A stretch of 64,000 nt of DNA from Allodiplogaster sudhausi (taxonomy: Eukaryota > Nematoda > Chromadorea > Rhabditida > Diplogasteridae): positions 7,911,001 to 7,975,000 of the forward strand of contig CALZFC010000001.1 of NCBI GenBank assembly GCA_945643635.1, written 5' to 3'. Made by a program: the position numbers and the translations under genes. The stretch's first letter is position 1. Every line of letters begins with the position of its first letter. Below are positions 1 through 11,099 of this stretch, one piece after another. The notes beneath the pieces are model-generated. The model was not told the origin of the DNA. It searched no databases and saw only the letters and a program-made list of their open reading frames with translations.

Positions 1-47
1 TTTAAATATTATATTTGTAATCAATGTTCGACTGCTAGAAGCAATTT

Positions 48-575
48 TCAACGCACTTTTGCCGCCGGTTTGTCGCTCTGAAAGAAAAAAAAGTGCAACA
101 TAATTCAGAAACATTTCTCTATAATTCATATCATTCAACCGGTTGTATGTATTATTTTCTTCTTAATTTGGCATGCAATAAGCGAAGTCCTCACTGACCG
201 CAAGGCTGTTCACAATTGTAGCATTGCGATCTGAAATTATTGGGAAGTAACATTGAACTTAACAAAGAATGTTCAATGTTATGAACCATACAAAAATAGG
301 CAAAAATTTCTCCAAGAATGAAAAGTCGTAGTTACCTCGCAGAACAAGGTTAGTCTGCTGTGGCTGAAAACAAGATATTCTCTGTTTAGGTAACATAGTT
401 TTTAAACGTAAACTCACATGGAGATTGGGAAATATCATTACCTTTCAAATCGTATTTTTTTTAGATTAGCAATATTTTTAATGGAATTTTTAAACACCTT
501 TTTGGGCTTCTTCTTGGAGCAGGTAGCCAGCGTTGCGGCAGCGGCAACCGCCCAAAGCAGCGAATGCAGAATCTC
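48..575 (-). CDS. Small multi-exon protein with hydrophobic segment and CSKKKPKK motif, copy A (5' end unresolved)
   Basis: I do not recognise the family. Four consecutive exons can be spliced in phase: 575-498 (26 codons, EILHSLLWAVAAAATLATC then SKKKPKK), 363-336 (PQQTNLVLR plus a split codon), 230-199 (DRNATIVNSLA) and 77-48 (SDKPAAKVR, stop). Acceptors are TTTTTTCCAG, TTGTTTTCAG, ATAATTTCAG and CTTTCAG. The first exon is a hydrophobic stretch ending in Cys followed by a Lys-rich patch, as in a signal or anchor segment; function is unknown. The copy at 4055-4580 has the same lengths for the three upstream exons (its last exon is one codon longer) and mostly synonymous changes, which supports the frame. 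A 5' exon probably lies within 655-780 (conserved in both units), but its boundaries are not clear. Confidence 0.6.
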
Positions 576-654
576 CTGGAAAAAAGAAACGAAAATCTTA
601 TGGTGGAACATAATCGATAATTTATTCGATAAATCCGAGAGCTAAAATCTGAGA

Positions 655-2120
655 TGCTGAGGAAGAAGGAGAGGCACCCATGATTCGTTGTACATTTCTT
701 CGACTTTTGGCTCCGCGCGGAAGGAGGCGACTGGCCAGGGGCTCCGTTCGATGTGAAAATGAGCGGAAACTCGGGACAGCGAGGCGGAGGAGAATTAATG
801 CAGGAGTTATTTGGTCTTTTAGTTAATTATATTTCTTGGCTTTTCGAATGATCTTACTGATCTTACAGGACTTACACTACACAAACTTTTAAAGAACAAC
901 TTGGCAAGAACTAAATAATATGCCAAAATGAATGAATTTGTAAAGGCTAAAAGCCCCCCCCCAGGGGTGGTTGGGTATCCCTAATACTCAAAAGTGTCCT
1001 TGTAGTTTATTTAGTTATGTAATTTGTAAGACATGTATATTCTGCAACGATTTTCAATGCCATCATAAAATCGACCTCGAAAATATCCCTTTTTACAATT
1101 AGAAAAGAACCATCGGAAAGCAGGAAAACAAGGTTATCTATTGGTTTTCTGACCGTAACAACAGCTTTATCCACTTCGCAGTAAGCTCACATTTTCAAGA
1201 TCTTGCTCCATTTATATGTAGGCTCCATTTATATGTAGGCCCTCTGCTGGTGAAATTTTTTAAATATCAAATTTTTAAAACGCTATAAAACTTCATGTAT
1301 CCGTGTCAGCAGATAATTTGTTTTACTCCGATATTGAGCCATTCATTATATTTTTGCGAGCCCTGGTTGTTAATAACCCTAAGCAATCAGAGAAAACGAG
1401 GATATCGATTGGCTTTCTGGCCGTGACCACAGCTAGCAATAAGGACGTACTAAACACATCACCAAGATGATTGCTCATTGTCAGATTTATAAAAGATATC
1501 AAAATTCAGGCATCAATGTGCTTATTTTCACACAAAAATTCTGATATGCACTATTGAAAATTCAGCATTTAAACTATTTAACTATTTCAGTCTCTGTTCG
1601 AATCAACTGACACATCTCCTTTAAAATCGCTGAAAGTTGCTTGTTCACTCAATAGACTAACGATTCAAATCTTCAAAACAATTCCTCAAACATCTCTCTC
1701 CCTTTTTCTCACTCTTTCTTTGACTTTCTATAATCTCTCCCCTAAGTTCTCACACACGCAAGAACTTTCTTCATTCATTTACTCTAATGAATGCATTTTG
1801 TTAGCAATAATTCAAAGAACAAGAAAAACAAGTATCTTATGTCCATACGTGCGTTGTGATCATTTCAATATTGTGGACTCTGATTAGCAAGGAAAGAACA
1901 CCGTCAACTATTCCCTGCAAGTCAGAGGAACCAAAAGCCATGAGCGATATAGAATTGCAGCGTTTATCCACAAGAGGGAGAGTTCAGGGGGAGCGTCTGC
2001 ATAGTGAACGAAGAGAGAAGTTGGCATCGCAACTAAAAAGGCCAAAATTGAATATCCAGCGGTGATTAACACCCGTACTAATTATCCTTTGAATGGAGAA
2101 ACGAAATATAGTGAGCAAGC
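655..2120. other. Spacer of unit A without a confident gene
   Basis: Positions 655-780 are conserved in unit B and may hold the 5' exon of the upstream minus-strand gene; read on the minus strand they give an open stretch containing TSNGAPGQSPPSARSQKSKK. The rest (780-2120) is AT-rich and partly repeated at 4780-5740. I see no RNA gene or domain in it. Confidence 0.4.
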
Positions 2121-2124
2121 GACC

Positions 2125-2426
2125 TTAGTTGGGTCCGAGGTAGCAGGACTGGTCGGTGCGTGGCTTCGTCACGCCAGGAGCTGCAAATGTGAATAGATGA
2201 AACAGTTTTTTTCATCTCTAATTCTTTATGTAAATTCCTAACTTAAATATTTTCAGAATTTAAGCTGTGGACACTGGCAGGACTGGTTGCCGTAGGCGGG
2301 GCTGCTGCCGGCCGCGGGCTGATCCCAGGCGTAGCCCTCCGAGACGTAGCCAACGTAACCCTGGCCACCGTAGTTGCCACCGCCTCCAGAGGGCGCAGGA
2401 GCCGCCATGTATGCCGATCGGTCCAT
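2125..2426 (-). CDS. Gly/Tyr-rich small protein, copy A
   Basis: Two exons: 2426-2279 and 2180-2125, joined in phase (49 codons plus 1 nt, then 2 nt plus 18 codons including stop), giving 67 residues. The N-terminus is MDRSAYMAAPAPSGGGG followed by NYGGQGYVGYVSEGYAWDQP, and the C-terminus is PRTDQSCYLGPN. Family not recognised; the GYGG/SEGY composition suggests a low-complexity or extracellular protein. The acceptor is TTTGCAG. The donor reads TCCT|GCCAGT, a GC instead of the GT found at the same place in copies B and C, so either a GC-AG intron is used or the donor is damaged. Without splicing, the exon runs to a stop after ...NQSCQCPQLKF. The promoter side (2430-2560) is shared with copy B. 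Confidence 0.65.
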
Positions 2427-2559
2427 AGCGAAGAGAGCGAGCGTGGAAGACGACCGAGGGGCACCGAGAGAAGAAGAAGAATAATGGTGGCCAGCTTAGA
2501 TCTTCACTTTTATATCATTTTGAAGCGTACACTCTTCGGACAACACAAACAGATCATTG

Positions 2560-4005
2560 ATGATTAATTTGCACTGTTATTTATTTAAGAGGATATTGAC
2601 CTCATTATGATGCATGAAACGTGCACTGCTATGGTGATTTTTGTTACTGTGTCGTCAACATTTCGACAGCGATTTATATTGCTATATTAGCTCGCCTAAA
2701 TTATAAGTTTAAAAATAATAATGGTAATTGATTCCAAGGCCGTCCGTCCAAGTTCCTCTCGCTGACCCATCGATGGGCGGAGTTGGGACCAGGAATTATT
2801 TATTTATTTAAATATAATTTTTAATATATGAAAAATAAAAAAATGGGATATATTACTCAGTTTTCTTTTAATATTCCAAATAGTCATCTCTAGGTCAGCA
2901 CCGAGCGCAACGAAAACGTCAAGGAGAACAAGTACCGCGTTGACTGACGAGAGACCTGACCAAAGAACTCACCGGCAATAAACCCCCCCCCCCCCCAATA
3001 AAATATAATCAATATTACCCCTTGTAACAATCGTTACCACTAAAAACAGCGTGCGTCTACAAGAGGTTTTAAGTAGTCAGCCAGAAAACGAGAGAACAAC
3101 GTTCACTTAAGAGAGGTTTGAGAAATGTAACGGTTCCAAGGATGCAACGACGTTTCGAACCGCATGCCACCTTACTTTATCAATGAGTGAGTGATATAAC
3201 ATTAGTTATGATCTACATACATATGTAGCAGACTGGCTTCGAAAGGAATGGGTTTTTTAACGTCACACTTAACGTATCCCCGTCGATTGTGGAAATGTGG
3301 ATTGCGAAAAGCGCAAGCGCGTTAAATGGTTTATCACGGAGGAAAGAGAGGCGGTGCCTAGATTGGAAAAAGGGCAGCCCGGCCAGTCCGCCCTCGGTGT
3401 CCACGAGGTTTGTTCAGCCCTGTCCGCCCCCAACGTCAGCCAGATTCTGTAAAACAATTATCATATTTTTGTGGTATGATTAAAATTCCGATTAATCATA
3501 CCACAAAAGCAGATTCCCAATCTACGTATCTCGTGAAGTGAGAATGAACCTGGTAGTTGTCCTCTCCAGTGTCAGTGTTGCTCGGGTCAGGAAGCTTCTG
3601 AAAGTGATCATATTGAGACGAATAATTGCTAAGAAATTAATGGTTTCCTGTCTCATCCTGCGCGGTCTTCTCGGTCTTCTCAGTCTTCTCAGTCTTACGC
3701 GTCTATGAAGAAAGTTTCCAATTATTTTCCAATTCAAATTCCTAATAATTTGTCTGTGCCAGTATGTACTTATTTACAGATTGTTGTAATTATTTTTTGA
3801 ACTTTTTAGGCAACTGTAAAGCTAATTTTTCTGTGTGGGTTTTGAATTAGTGCAACATGGAAATGTAATAAGGTGAAGAATACACAAACATCGCCTGCCG
3901 CTGCCGGCTTCTCTGGCATGGGCGCTGTCACTGCCTTCGCCTGTTTCGGATTAAATCAATATTTTAATTTGCATTGATCTTTTGAATATTTATGGTTATG
4001 ATTGC
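2560..4005. other. Spacer between duplicated units with isolated coding-like stretches
   Basis: At 2894-2947 (plus) a stretch after CATCTCTAG reads VSTERNENVKENKYRVD and stops, like a terminal exon. At 3702-3640 (minus) there is a Lys/Glu/Thr repeat (TRKTEKTEKTEKTAQDE), and at 3591-3544 (minus) KLPDPSNTDTGEDNYQ follows a good acceptor and ends at a GT donor. At 3440-3213 (minus) a long open stretch is broken by one in-frame TGA. These do not join into a defensible gene model. A C-homopolymer (2984-2996) lies in the same spacer. Confidence 0.3.
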
Positions 4006-4054
4006 ATAAATGAATATTATATTTGTAATTAATGTTCGATGGCCGAAGAAATTT

Positions 4055-4580
4055 TCAACACACTTTTGCGGCCGGCTTGTTGCTGTTCTGAAAGAAAGAA
4101 AGTGCATAATAATCCAGCAACATTTCTCTATAATTAATATTGTTCAACCGGTTGTGTGTATTTTTTTCTTCTTCTTAATTTGGCATGCAATTAGCTAAGT
4201 CCTCACTCACCGCAACGCTGTCCACAACTGTAGCGTTGCGATCTGAAATTATTGGGAAATAACAATGAATTCAACCAAAAACCATAAGAACGACGCAATA
4301 AAAGCGCAAAACTTCTTAAGAAAAGTCATAGAAAACCTCGCAGAACGAGGTTGGTCGGCTGTGCCTGAAAACAGAATGTTTCTCGTTATGTAATATAATT
4401 TAAAAAAAAATCGTTATTAAGAAATATTATTACTTTTTAAACTGTACTCTTTTATCTAATTATTACTATTTATTCGATATTTCAAATAGAATTTTCAGAC
4501 ACCTTTTTGGGCTTCTTCTTAGAGCAAGCAGCCAGAGTTGCGGCAGCGACAACCGCCCAAAGCAACGAATGCAGAATCTG
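4055..4580 (-). CDS. Small multi-exon protein with CSKKKPKK motif, copy B (5' end unresolved)
   Basis: Paralogue of the gene at 48-575. Exons: 4580-4503 (QILHSLLWAVVAAATLAAC then SKKKPKK), 4364-4337 (AQPTNLVLR plus a split codon), 4242-4211 (DRNATVVDSVA) and 4087-4055 (NSNKPAAKVC, stop). Phases are identical to copy A and all acceptors end in AG. Differences between copies in the first exon are mostly third-position or conservative (A/V, T/A), which supports a real reading frame. Function unknown; the hydrophobic run followed by Cys and Lys suggests a secreted or membrane-anchored peptide. Confidence 0.6.
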
Positions 4581-5536
4581 CTAGAATTGAAAAAAAATCA
4601 TACGGTGGAGCTTAAGATCTTAGATAATCGCTTGTTTGGCTGAGGATGAAGGAGAGGCACTCATGATTCGTTGCACATTTCTTCGACTTTTGGCTCCGCG
4701 CGGAAGGAGGCGACTGGTCAGGGGCTCCGTTCGATGTGAAAATGAACAGAAACTCGGGAGTGCGAAGCGGAGGACGTGAGAATTTTAAAAATTAATGCAT
4801 GAGTAATTTGGAATTTTAGTTAATTATAATTCCTTGCTTCTCGAATGATCGTACTGACCTTACTGGACTTTTCTACAGTGTCGGATTTTACATTTACTTT
4901 AAAAGAACAGCAAGCAATGACTAAATAATATGACACAATTTATGAATTAGTAAACAAAACAGTCCCTGTAGCTTATTAAGCTAGCTGATTTAGCAGTTTA
5001 ATTTGTCAGTTATATTGTGAAATAGGGTTTCGATAAAAAGCTTAGGTTTTGTAAAACAACATCACCTAGATGATTGTTCAGATGTTTCCATCGCATCAAA
5101 TTTTAGGCATCAATGTGCTTACTTTCACAAAAATATTGCGCATCCGTATATTTATATGGACAATGGAAAATTATCTTGCAAATGGAAGTCTATTATTAAA
5201 CAACAGTCTCTGCGCGAATCGGCTAACGCTGAAAGTTGCTTGCTCACTCCAAAGATTCTCCCTCTAAGCTCTCACACTCGCAAGAACTTTCTTCAGTCTT
5301 TCAGTCGCATGAATGCATTTTGGTAGCCATAATTCAAATGCGAATATTCTGGTTCAAGGGAAAAGAGGATAGAATCGACTTGTCATCCTAAAAAAGTTTG
5401 CCGCAATCGTGTGTGTAATGATCATTTCAATATTTTAGACTTAGTTTAGCAAGGCAGGAGCACCGTCCCATATTCCTAGTCAGAAGTATCAAAAAGCCAT
5501 GTTTTAATAGCAAGGTAGAATTGCAGCGTTTATGCT

Positions 5537-5540
<4 letters not shown>

Positions 5541-5580
<40 letters not shown>
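5541..5580. repeat. (GA)n microsatellite
   Basis: About 20 perfect GA repeats in the spacer between the two genes of unit B. Confidence 0.95.
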
Positions 5581-5583
<3 letters not shown>

Positions 5584-5746
5584 AGTGGCAGAGTGTCTGC
5601 ATAGTGGGCGAAGAGAGCAGAAGGCATCGCAGCTGAAAAGTCCAAACTTGAACATCCAGATATAACCATTAACACCCGGACTAAAAATCGCTTGAATTAC
5701 GAGCATAACACAAAGCAAATGGCTAATATGCACTTGGCAAGTGACC

Positions 5747-6072
5747 TCAGTTGGGTCCTAGGTAGCAGGACTGGTCGGTGCGTGGCTTCGTCACGCCGGG
5801 AGCTGCAAAAGCGGATGGATGAAAAAGTTGAATTCTTAATGGTTTTCCCCAAACTCATATTCTCTATATTACTTAGCTTACTCAAACCTCTCCAGAATGT
5901 TAAATGATTCAAACTGACAGGACTGGTTGCCGTAGGCGGGGCAGCAGCCGGCCGCTGGCTGATCCCAGGCGTAGCCCTCCGAGACGTAGCCACCGTAACC
6001 CTGGCCACCGTAGTTGCCACCGCCGCCGCCGCCGGAGGGCGCGGGAGCCGCCATGTATGCCGATCGGTCCAT
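5747..6072 (-). CDS. Gly/Tyr-rich small protein, copy B
   Basis: Two exons, 6072-5919 and 5802-5747, with a GT donor (TCCT|GTCAGT) and a TTTTGCAG acceptor, in phase, giving 69 residues. The N-terminus is MDRSAYMAAPAPSGGGGGGN; the middle is YGGQGYGGYVSEGYAWDQP; the C-terminus is GVTKPRTDQSCYLGPN. This is the best-preserved of the three copies (2125-2426, this one, and 6420-6710 on plus). It lies head-to-head with the plus-strand copy, with about 350 bp between the two start codons. Family not recognised. Confidence 0.7.
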
Positions 6073-6419
6073 AGCGAAGAGAGCGAGCGTGGAAGGCGAC
6101 CGAGGGGCGCCGAGAGAAGAAGAAGAATGATGGTGGCCAGGTCACGAACTTCGCTTTTATATCATTTTAAAGCGTACACTTTTCGGACAACACAAACAGT
6201 GCGTTGAAAAGTCACTTGCACTACTATATTTTTTATATGAAAGAACCTTGACCATATAATGAAGCACGAAAAGTACAATTCACTGGTGATATTTGTATTT
6301 AAAGCACGCTTTACAAAATGATACAAAAGTCGATTTCGAAACCCAGCTTCTATCATTTTTATCTTCAAACTTGGTCGTCTTCCACGCTCGCTCTCTTTGC
6401 TATGAACTGATCGGCATAC

Positions 6420-6710
6420 ATGGCGGCTCCTGCGCCCTCTGGCGGCGGCGGCGGTGGCAACTACGGTGGCCAGGGTTACGGTGGCTACGTCTCGGAGGGC
6501 TACACCTGGGACCAGCCCGCGGCAGGCAGCAGCCCCGCCTACGGCAACCAGTCCTGTCAGTAGATATTGAATTTTTTCCTCTAAAATAAGAAAAAAAACT
6601 TAATATTTTACCAAAAGAGATTTATTTTAGATTTAATCAAGGGTGTTAATTTTGCAGCTTGCGTTACCAAGCCGCGCACTGACCAGTCTTGCTATCTTGG
6701 CCCCAACTAA
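6420..6710 (+). CDS. Gly/Tyr-rich small protein, inverted copy C
   Basis: Exons 6420-6555 and 6658-6710, spliced at TCCT|GTCAGT and TTTTGCAG, give 62 residues with the same core (NYGGQGYGGYVSEGYTWDQP) and the same end (QSCYLGPN). The start used by copies A and B is followed here by a stop codon (ATG AAC TGA), so translation would have to begin at the internal Met at 6420. A possible further exon at 6830-6874 (INASANSVGLLNAS, stop) after ACCTTTCAG resembles the DRNATIVNSLA exon of the neighbouring gene family. Confidence 0.55.
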
Positions 6711-6879
6711 CAATAAGTAAGGTACAACACTAATTCTTCGTTCTGTTTCAGTATTACCTTTCCCGTTGGATTATCTTTGTGTTTCACCAAATAACACATT
6801 TCATCTCAATTTAACTCTTTACCTTTCAGTATCAATGCCAGTGCGAATTCTGTCGGCCTACTCAACGCGTCTTGATCTT

Positions 6880-8110
6880 CCACTAGTTGAACCCCTTTCA
6901 GAATAAATACTACCACGCGCAAAACATGCAACGATTTTTTTTGCAAAAAGAGCATAAATCTCTCTATTAGATAAACAACGTAAAAACGTAATTGACTGGT
7001 TACGGCAGATTGCTTCCTGTGGGCGGCAGGATTGATGGATTTGGATGAAACTTTCCAGAAAGGTACATTGAAGTCTCGGCTATCGTCCTATGAGGGTTTG
7101 GAAATTTTTGGTTGGCGCCGGCGCCGCAAAGGGGGGTCACTCGAGAAAGTTTGAGGCCGAATTTCTCATTTTCTAGGGCACCTACAAAAATAACAAAAAT
7201 AGTAGACGATTCGTCATGGGGGAATCTACCAATGACCAGAAGTTCAATTCCGTAGATCGATTGGTAGATCGGTGGGAATGGATTATCTAAAATGGGCACT
7301 TTTTCGCATGTTTTTGCCACTTTTCTCAAAATCTGTAAATACGATTGGTTGACTGTCGTGTTCTATCGATGCAGTTTTTCAATGCGCATCTTTTAGTGTT
7401 TGACTTGTTAACTTTTGCGCATGGGGGATATCTGAAAAATCGATAAAACTGGAAAACTTTTTTGTTAGGGACCAACTTTGAACTTTTATATCTGAAGAAG
7501 TAGGGACCGTATCGGGATGGGACTAGGAGCATCTTGTTGAGAATTGAACAGGCTTCAATATGAGCCTATTTGGGTTAGGCTGGGTTTCCGGGAAAGTGCC
7601 CTGAGGGTGAGGTGAAGTTTAGGTCACTTTCCTGACATTTTTTTCCTCGGTTTTAGAACATATGGCTACATGTTATATACCAAGCTTAGGAATAGGGTAA
7701 CAATTCTAACATACAAAACTTTTGCGTAAAATGCATTTTTGATCTACATATGGGGTCGACCATGTTCTCGTGCAAATTTAGGCCTGATACTCGAGTTAAC
7801 GTTCGGGGGGACTATTTTTTAATGGCATAAGGATGAAAAAAACAGTATAATGAGCTATTTTATTTCATATGTTACCGCTGGAAAAATCGATATTTCGTAG
7901 GTCAGTATTTTTTTTAGGGGCAAGGAGTTGGAATTTTTGGTTCATAAGTTAGTTCTAAAGAGAGTCGCGGATTACAAGCTCTCTGCCGTCAAGATTATGA
8001 AAATCCGATACTTCTGCACGAAGATATGGGCACGAACGTGAATATGAGCCTTGTTTCTTTGCCATTCTGCATCTAACATCTCACCGCTGACTTGGGAAAG
8101 GCAGAGTGAA
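6880..8110. other. No gene seen
   Basis: AT-rich sequence with open stretches of only about 60-110 codons, none showing a domain or plausible splice structure. The evenly spaced short motifs around 7080-7520 look like an old repeat, but I cannot name a family. Confidence 0.4.
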
Positions 8111-8120
8111 GTCAGCAGTA

Positions 8121-8190
8121 AGCCTCTTTGGTCTAATGCTAAGGAGCTCACTGAGATGTCCAAAGAACCCGGGTTCGATGCCCGGCCGAG
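8121..8190 (+). repeat. tRNA-like (Pol III box A/box B) element, possibly SINE-derived
   Basis: Positions 8169-8185 form a perfect tRNA T-arm: CCGGG, loop TTCGATG, CCCGG, which includes a box B sequence (GGTTCGATGCC). A box A-like TGGTCTAATGCTAAGG lies 40 nt upstream (8129-8144). The acceptor and anticodon stems do not pair, so this is not a functional tRNA. A tRNA pseudogene or the head of a tRNA-derived SINE fits best. Confidence 0.45.
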
Positions 8191-8821
8191 TACAAAGTTT
8201 TTGCACATTTTGGAAAACTTAATTTCTATTTATAAATCTTATTTAACTAAAGAAAATTAAATAAAAAGAGCCATTCTAAAGGTTTTAATACTACGTGCGT
8301 GGTCAAGTGCATGCATGATCAAGTGCTTTTCGATTGCGTTTGCGAATTCATTGTATATGCATCCAATCTACCGTGTCTAAGCGACTCACACATATAATAA
8401 TAATAATAATATTAGTAATAATGATAAGATATAAGAATAAAAGATATAAGAATAAAAAACAAAGAGAGATATTCGTCTTGGTATTACGTTCACTCCTCCC
8501 GTTGAACTCGGGCTTGGGCCAGCAATCCTTCACAAAATGGCCTGTGGCAAAAACCGTCTAATATAGATATCAAGGAATTCGGCTCGCTTAAGGAAGCATG
8601 CAGGGCGGCTGTTTTAACGGCTGATCGCAGGTGTCGGACGCAGGCATCCAATGCGTGCTGGCGTCCGATGCTTGGGTCCGATTGGCTCATTTTTCTCCAA
8701 TTTTTTTTTCTTAGCGACAGCTCAAAGTTTTTCTTTGCTAGAAGAGCGAAACCTGAATCAAACACAACAAATCAACCCTCGCTGGACTAACGACCCTCAC
8801 TTATACCTTTTTATATCGGGA

Positions 8822-8894
8822 AATGGCCACCGGGGCGATAGCCCCGGTGGCCATTGACCGGGCCGAAGGCCCGTAGCGTGCCGAAGGCACGCTA
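8822..8894. other. Three consecutive GC-rich perfect hairpins
   Basis: Hairpin 1 has 15-bp arms (8822-8836 and 8841-8855) around a GATA loop. Hairpin 2 has 6-bp arms (8859-8864 and 8868-8873) and a GAA loop. Hairpin 3 has 9-bp arms (8874-8882 and 8886-8894) and a GAA loop. The block is strongly GC-rich inside AT-rich DNA and contains no open reading frame. Confidence 0.85.
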
Positions 8895-8899
8895 GTTTA

Positions 8900-10880
8900 T
8901 ATTTCAATTCAATGCATATTTATTTCATATAAACAGACAACCGATGGTTTTGCCCATGGGTTGAAAATCAATGTCTGTCCTAAAGTATTAAGAACGTGAA
9001 CAAATACACAATAGAAAACAAAAAAGTGCAAATCGTAACACTCGAGCAAAACATAACAATGGGGAGTAAATATGCAAATTAAAGAAATCAAAGGAAATGG
9101 AAGCTGCTCTTTCCATGTGCATCATGAAATGAACCACAAATGGCGATCGAGCACAGTAGGATAATTTGGCGCACAAAAAAGAAATGTTAGGCGATCGGCA
9201 TGTCTTTGCACTTCTGTGTTTTTAGTGATAGAGCATGAAATGATGATATCGGGATTAAATCAGAAAATGACAGGATATAGAAACAATTCGTATAAACAGT
9301 ACGCAAGAAGAGAGAAGTGGGGTAGATGTCCGCGCGTGGTCCCCCTTCCTCCTCCTCCTTCTCTTCTCTTGTAAGCAACAGCACCTGCTTATGCAAGATT
9401 ATCCGTCTTCCTTTGGCGGCGTGCGTTAACCTGATTTGGTATGAATCTCGACTCTTGAAGGGCAGCAGATGTGACAGAGTGGGCTCCCTGAACAGTTTGG
9501 GGTCAACTTTTTATTTTTATCATTTTCGTCTCTCCAACCTATCTTGCTGCGGCGGCCACAGCGTTCATTCAACCGAGCTGAAAAAAAGAGAAAATGGACA
9601 TATGTGGGACATATATTGTCTAACTCTCCGAGTCTTGTGCATTATTTCGCTAGCGACGAGCTCTTATCCCTGCCCTTTTTTCTTCGCTTGAACCCAAGTT
9701 TTCACAATGCATGAACTTCTGTGCTTATGTTTCAAGGACAGCGAAAATTTTCCACCCATTTCTTCTGCGTTCAACTTTTGGTGATATCGTTGCGAATGAG
9801 CCATTACAACGGCTTATATTTACTTAATATTGAATTTCCTAATTGGATTTCTGTGTTAAAGATGTTAAATTATCAAATCATAAACCATCGTATTCAGCAT
9901 GCACTTCTGCTTCTATTTTGCTTTTATGCTATATTTGCAAGAAAAAAAACTGTAAAGTATTACATTGGAAATTGGCCCAAAACTCCACTCAATTATATTT
10001 TTTTTTCAAAACATTCTTAAACATTTAACAATGCTTTCGCACTCGAAATCCAACATTTGGAACAGGGCAGGCCCTACTGTACATTTGGACGGGGGCATGT
10101 TGAAGGACAGGGAGAAGTAGACATGAAGAGACGTTATTGAGAGACATCAGTGGCAGGTCAACCCCCTTCCATTCTGGAAAATACCTCATTCCCTTTCTAT
10201 GTTCATAGAGGTGTTGCCCCTCACTCTTTCTTGCATGGGCGTCCTTGTGTTTTCAGATTTTGTCGCCATATATGCGACCAAGTAAGCTGGGTGTCGCAAT
10301 ACACGCGACGTTCACAGTCTGGAAAAGATGAGTCCTTCATCAACTACAACGATACCTATAGGTACTTTTTCATATTGACAGGAAAAGCAAGTAAAAGCTT
10401 CTCATTTTTCTTAAGTTTTTTCTACTAATTTTTTTAGCTACTCATTTTTCTAAAACTCTTATAAATGCATACTCTTTATCTTTCAGCTCTAAAGCGTGTA
10501 GTTACGAGACTTATTAGAAATATGCTAGCAGAGTTTGACCCAGAAATGCGTGGGTGAATATGTGCATACATATCTAAGTGGAATCATGGTTGTCCACAAA
10601 AAAAAAGATGGATTGAGAGGCGATGGAAATTATCAAATGTCTAAACTGTGCATTCCATCTCCATTTGAACAGATCATTTCTTTTGGTATCTCCAAAAATT
10701 TCATGCTCCTCTCTAACTCTATGCATTCACATGTGAGAGCATTGACGGAGGGCAAAAAGCGGCGCGATCATGGTGGCCGAATTGAATTTCAGAAAAGAAT
10801 GATTGATGAACGCAAAAAAACGATTATCTCTTTCAATCGATCATTATATAAGAATAAAAATGATTGTTTTGTGAACAATA
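8900..10880. other. No gene seen
   Basis: Several open stretches up to about 130 codons (for example 9326-9691 and 10535-10930 on plus) have low-complexity or irregular composition, no recognisable motif and no supporting splice pattern. I leave them uncalled. Confidence 0.35.
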
Positions 10881-10904
10881 GCTATTGTTCAGCAATACGG
10901 CGAC

Positions 10905-11008
10905 ATGTACAAACTCCTCCAGCCATCTGACAACGAGAAGTTGGCTTGAGGCGGCGAAAGCAGGAAAAGAAGACATCTTGGTCGCCAAGGTGGCAGCAAA
11001 AGCAGCAG
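10905..11008 (+). pseudogene. Ankyrin-like coding fragment with a frame break
   Basis: Two adjacent frames read YKLLQPSDNEKL and then LEAAKAGKEDILVAKV, followed by AAKAAE and a good donor (GAAGA|GTAAGT at 11008). The pattern EKL-LEAAKAGKEDI resembles the first helix of an ankyrin repeat. A single extra G around 10946-10950 would explain the shift between frames. No other exon of the gene was found nearby, so it is called a fragment; the family call is weak. Confidence 0.3.
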
Positions 11009-11099
11009 AAGAGTAAGTGGGCAAAGTGGCCGAACTTCTCGGTGATAAGGCTGCAGAAGCTGTCGGTGAACCCGGACAATGTTAGACAGGTAAGCCCTG

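Larger units (their letters stand above)
1..2560. repeat. Tandem duplication unit A
   Basis: This segment is repeated downstream as unit B (4006-6200) in the same orientation. Matching landmarks include the 5' edge (2-120 vs 4008-4130), the PKK exon (498-575 vs 4503-4580), the block around 676-760 vs 4665-4750, and the small gene at 2125-2426 vs 5747-6072. The offset falls from about 4005 to 3646 bp along the unit, so indels have accumulated, mainly in spacers. Exon lengths are kept exactly, which suggests the genes were under selection after duplication. Confidence 0.8.
4006..6200. repeat. Tandem duplication unit B
   Basis: Direct repeat of unit A (1-2560). It carries the second copies of both small genes in the same order and orientation. 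A (GA)n tract at 5541-5580 in B replaces a short non-repetitive GA-containing stretch in A (about 1970-1985), showing microsatellite expansion after duplication. Confidence 0.8.
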
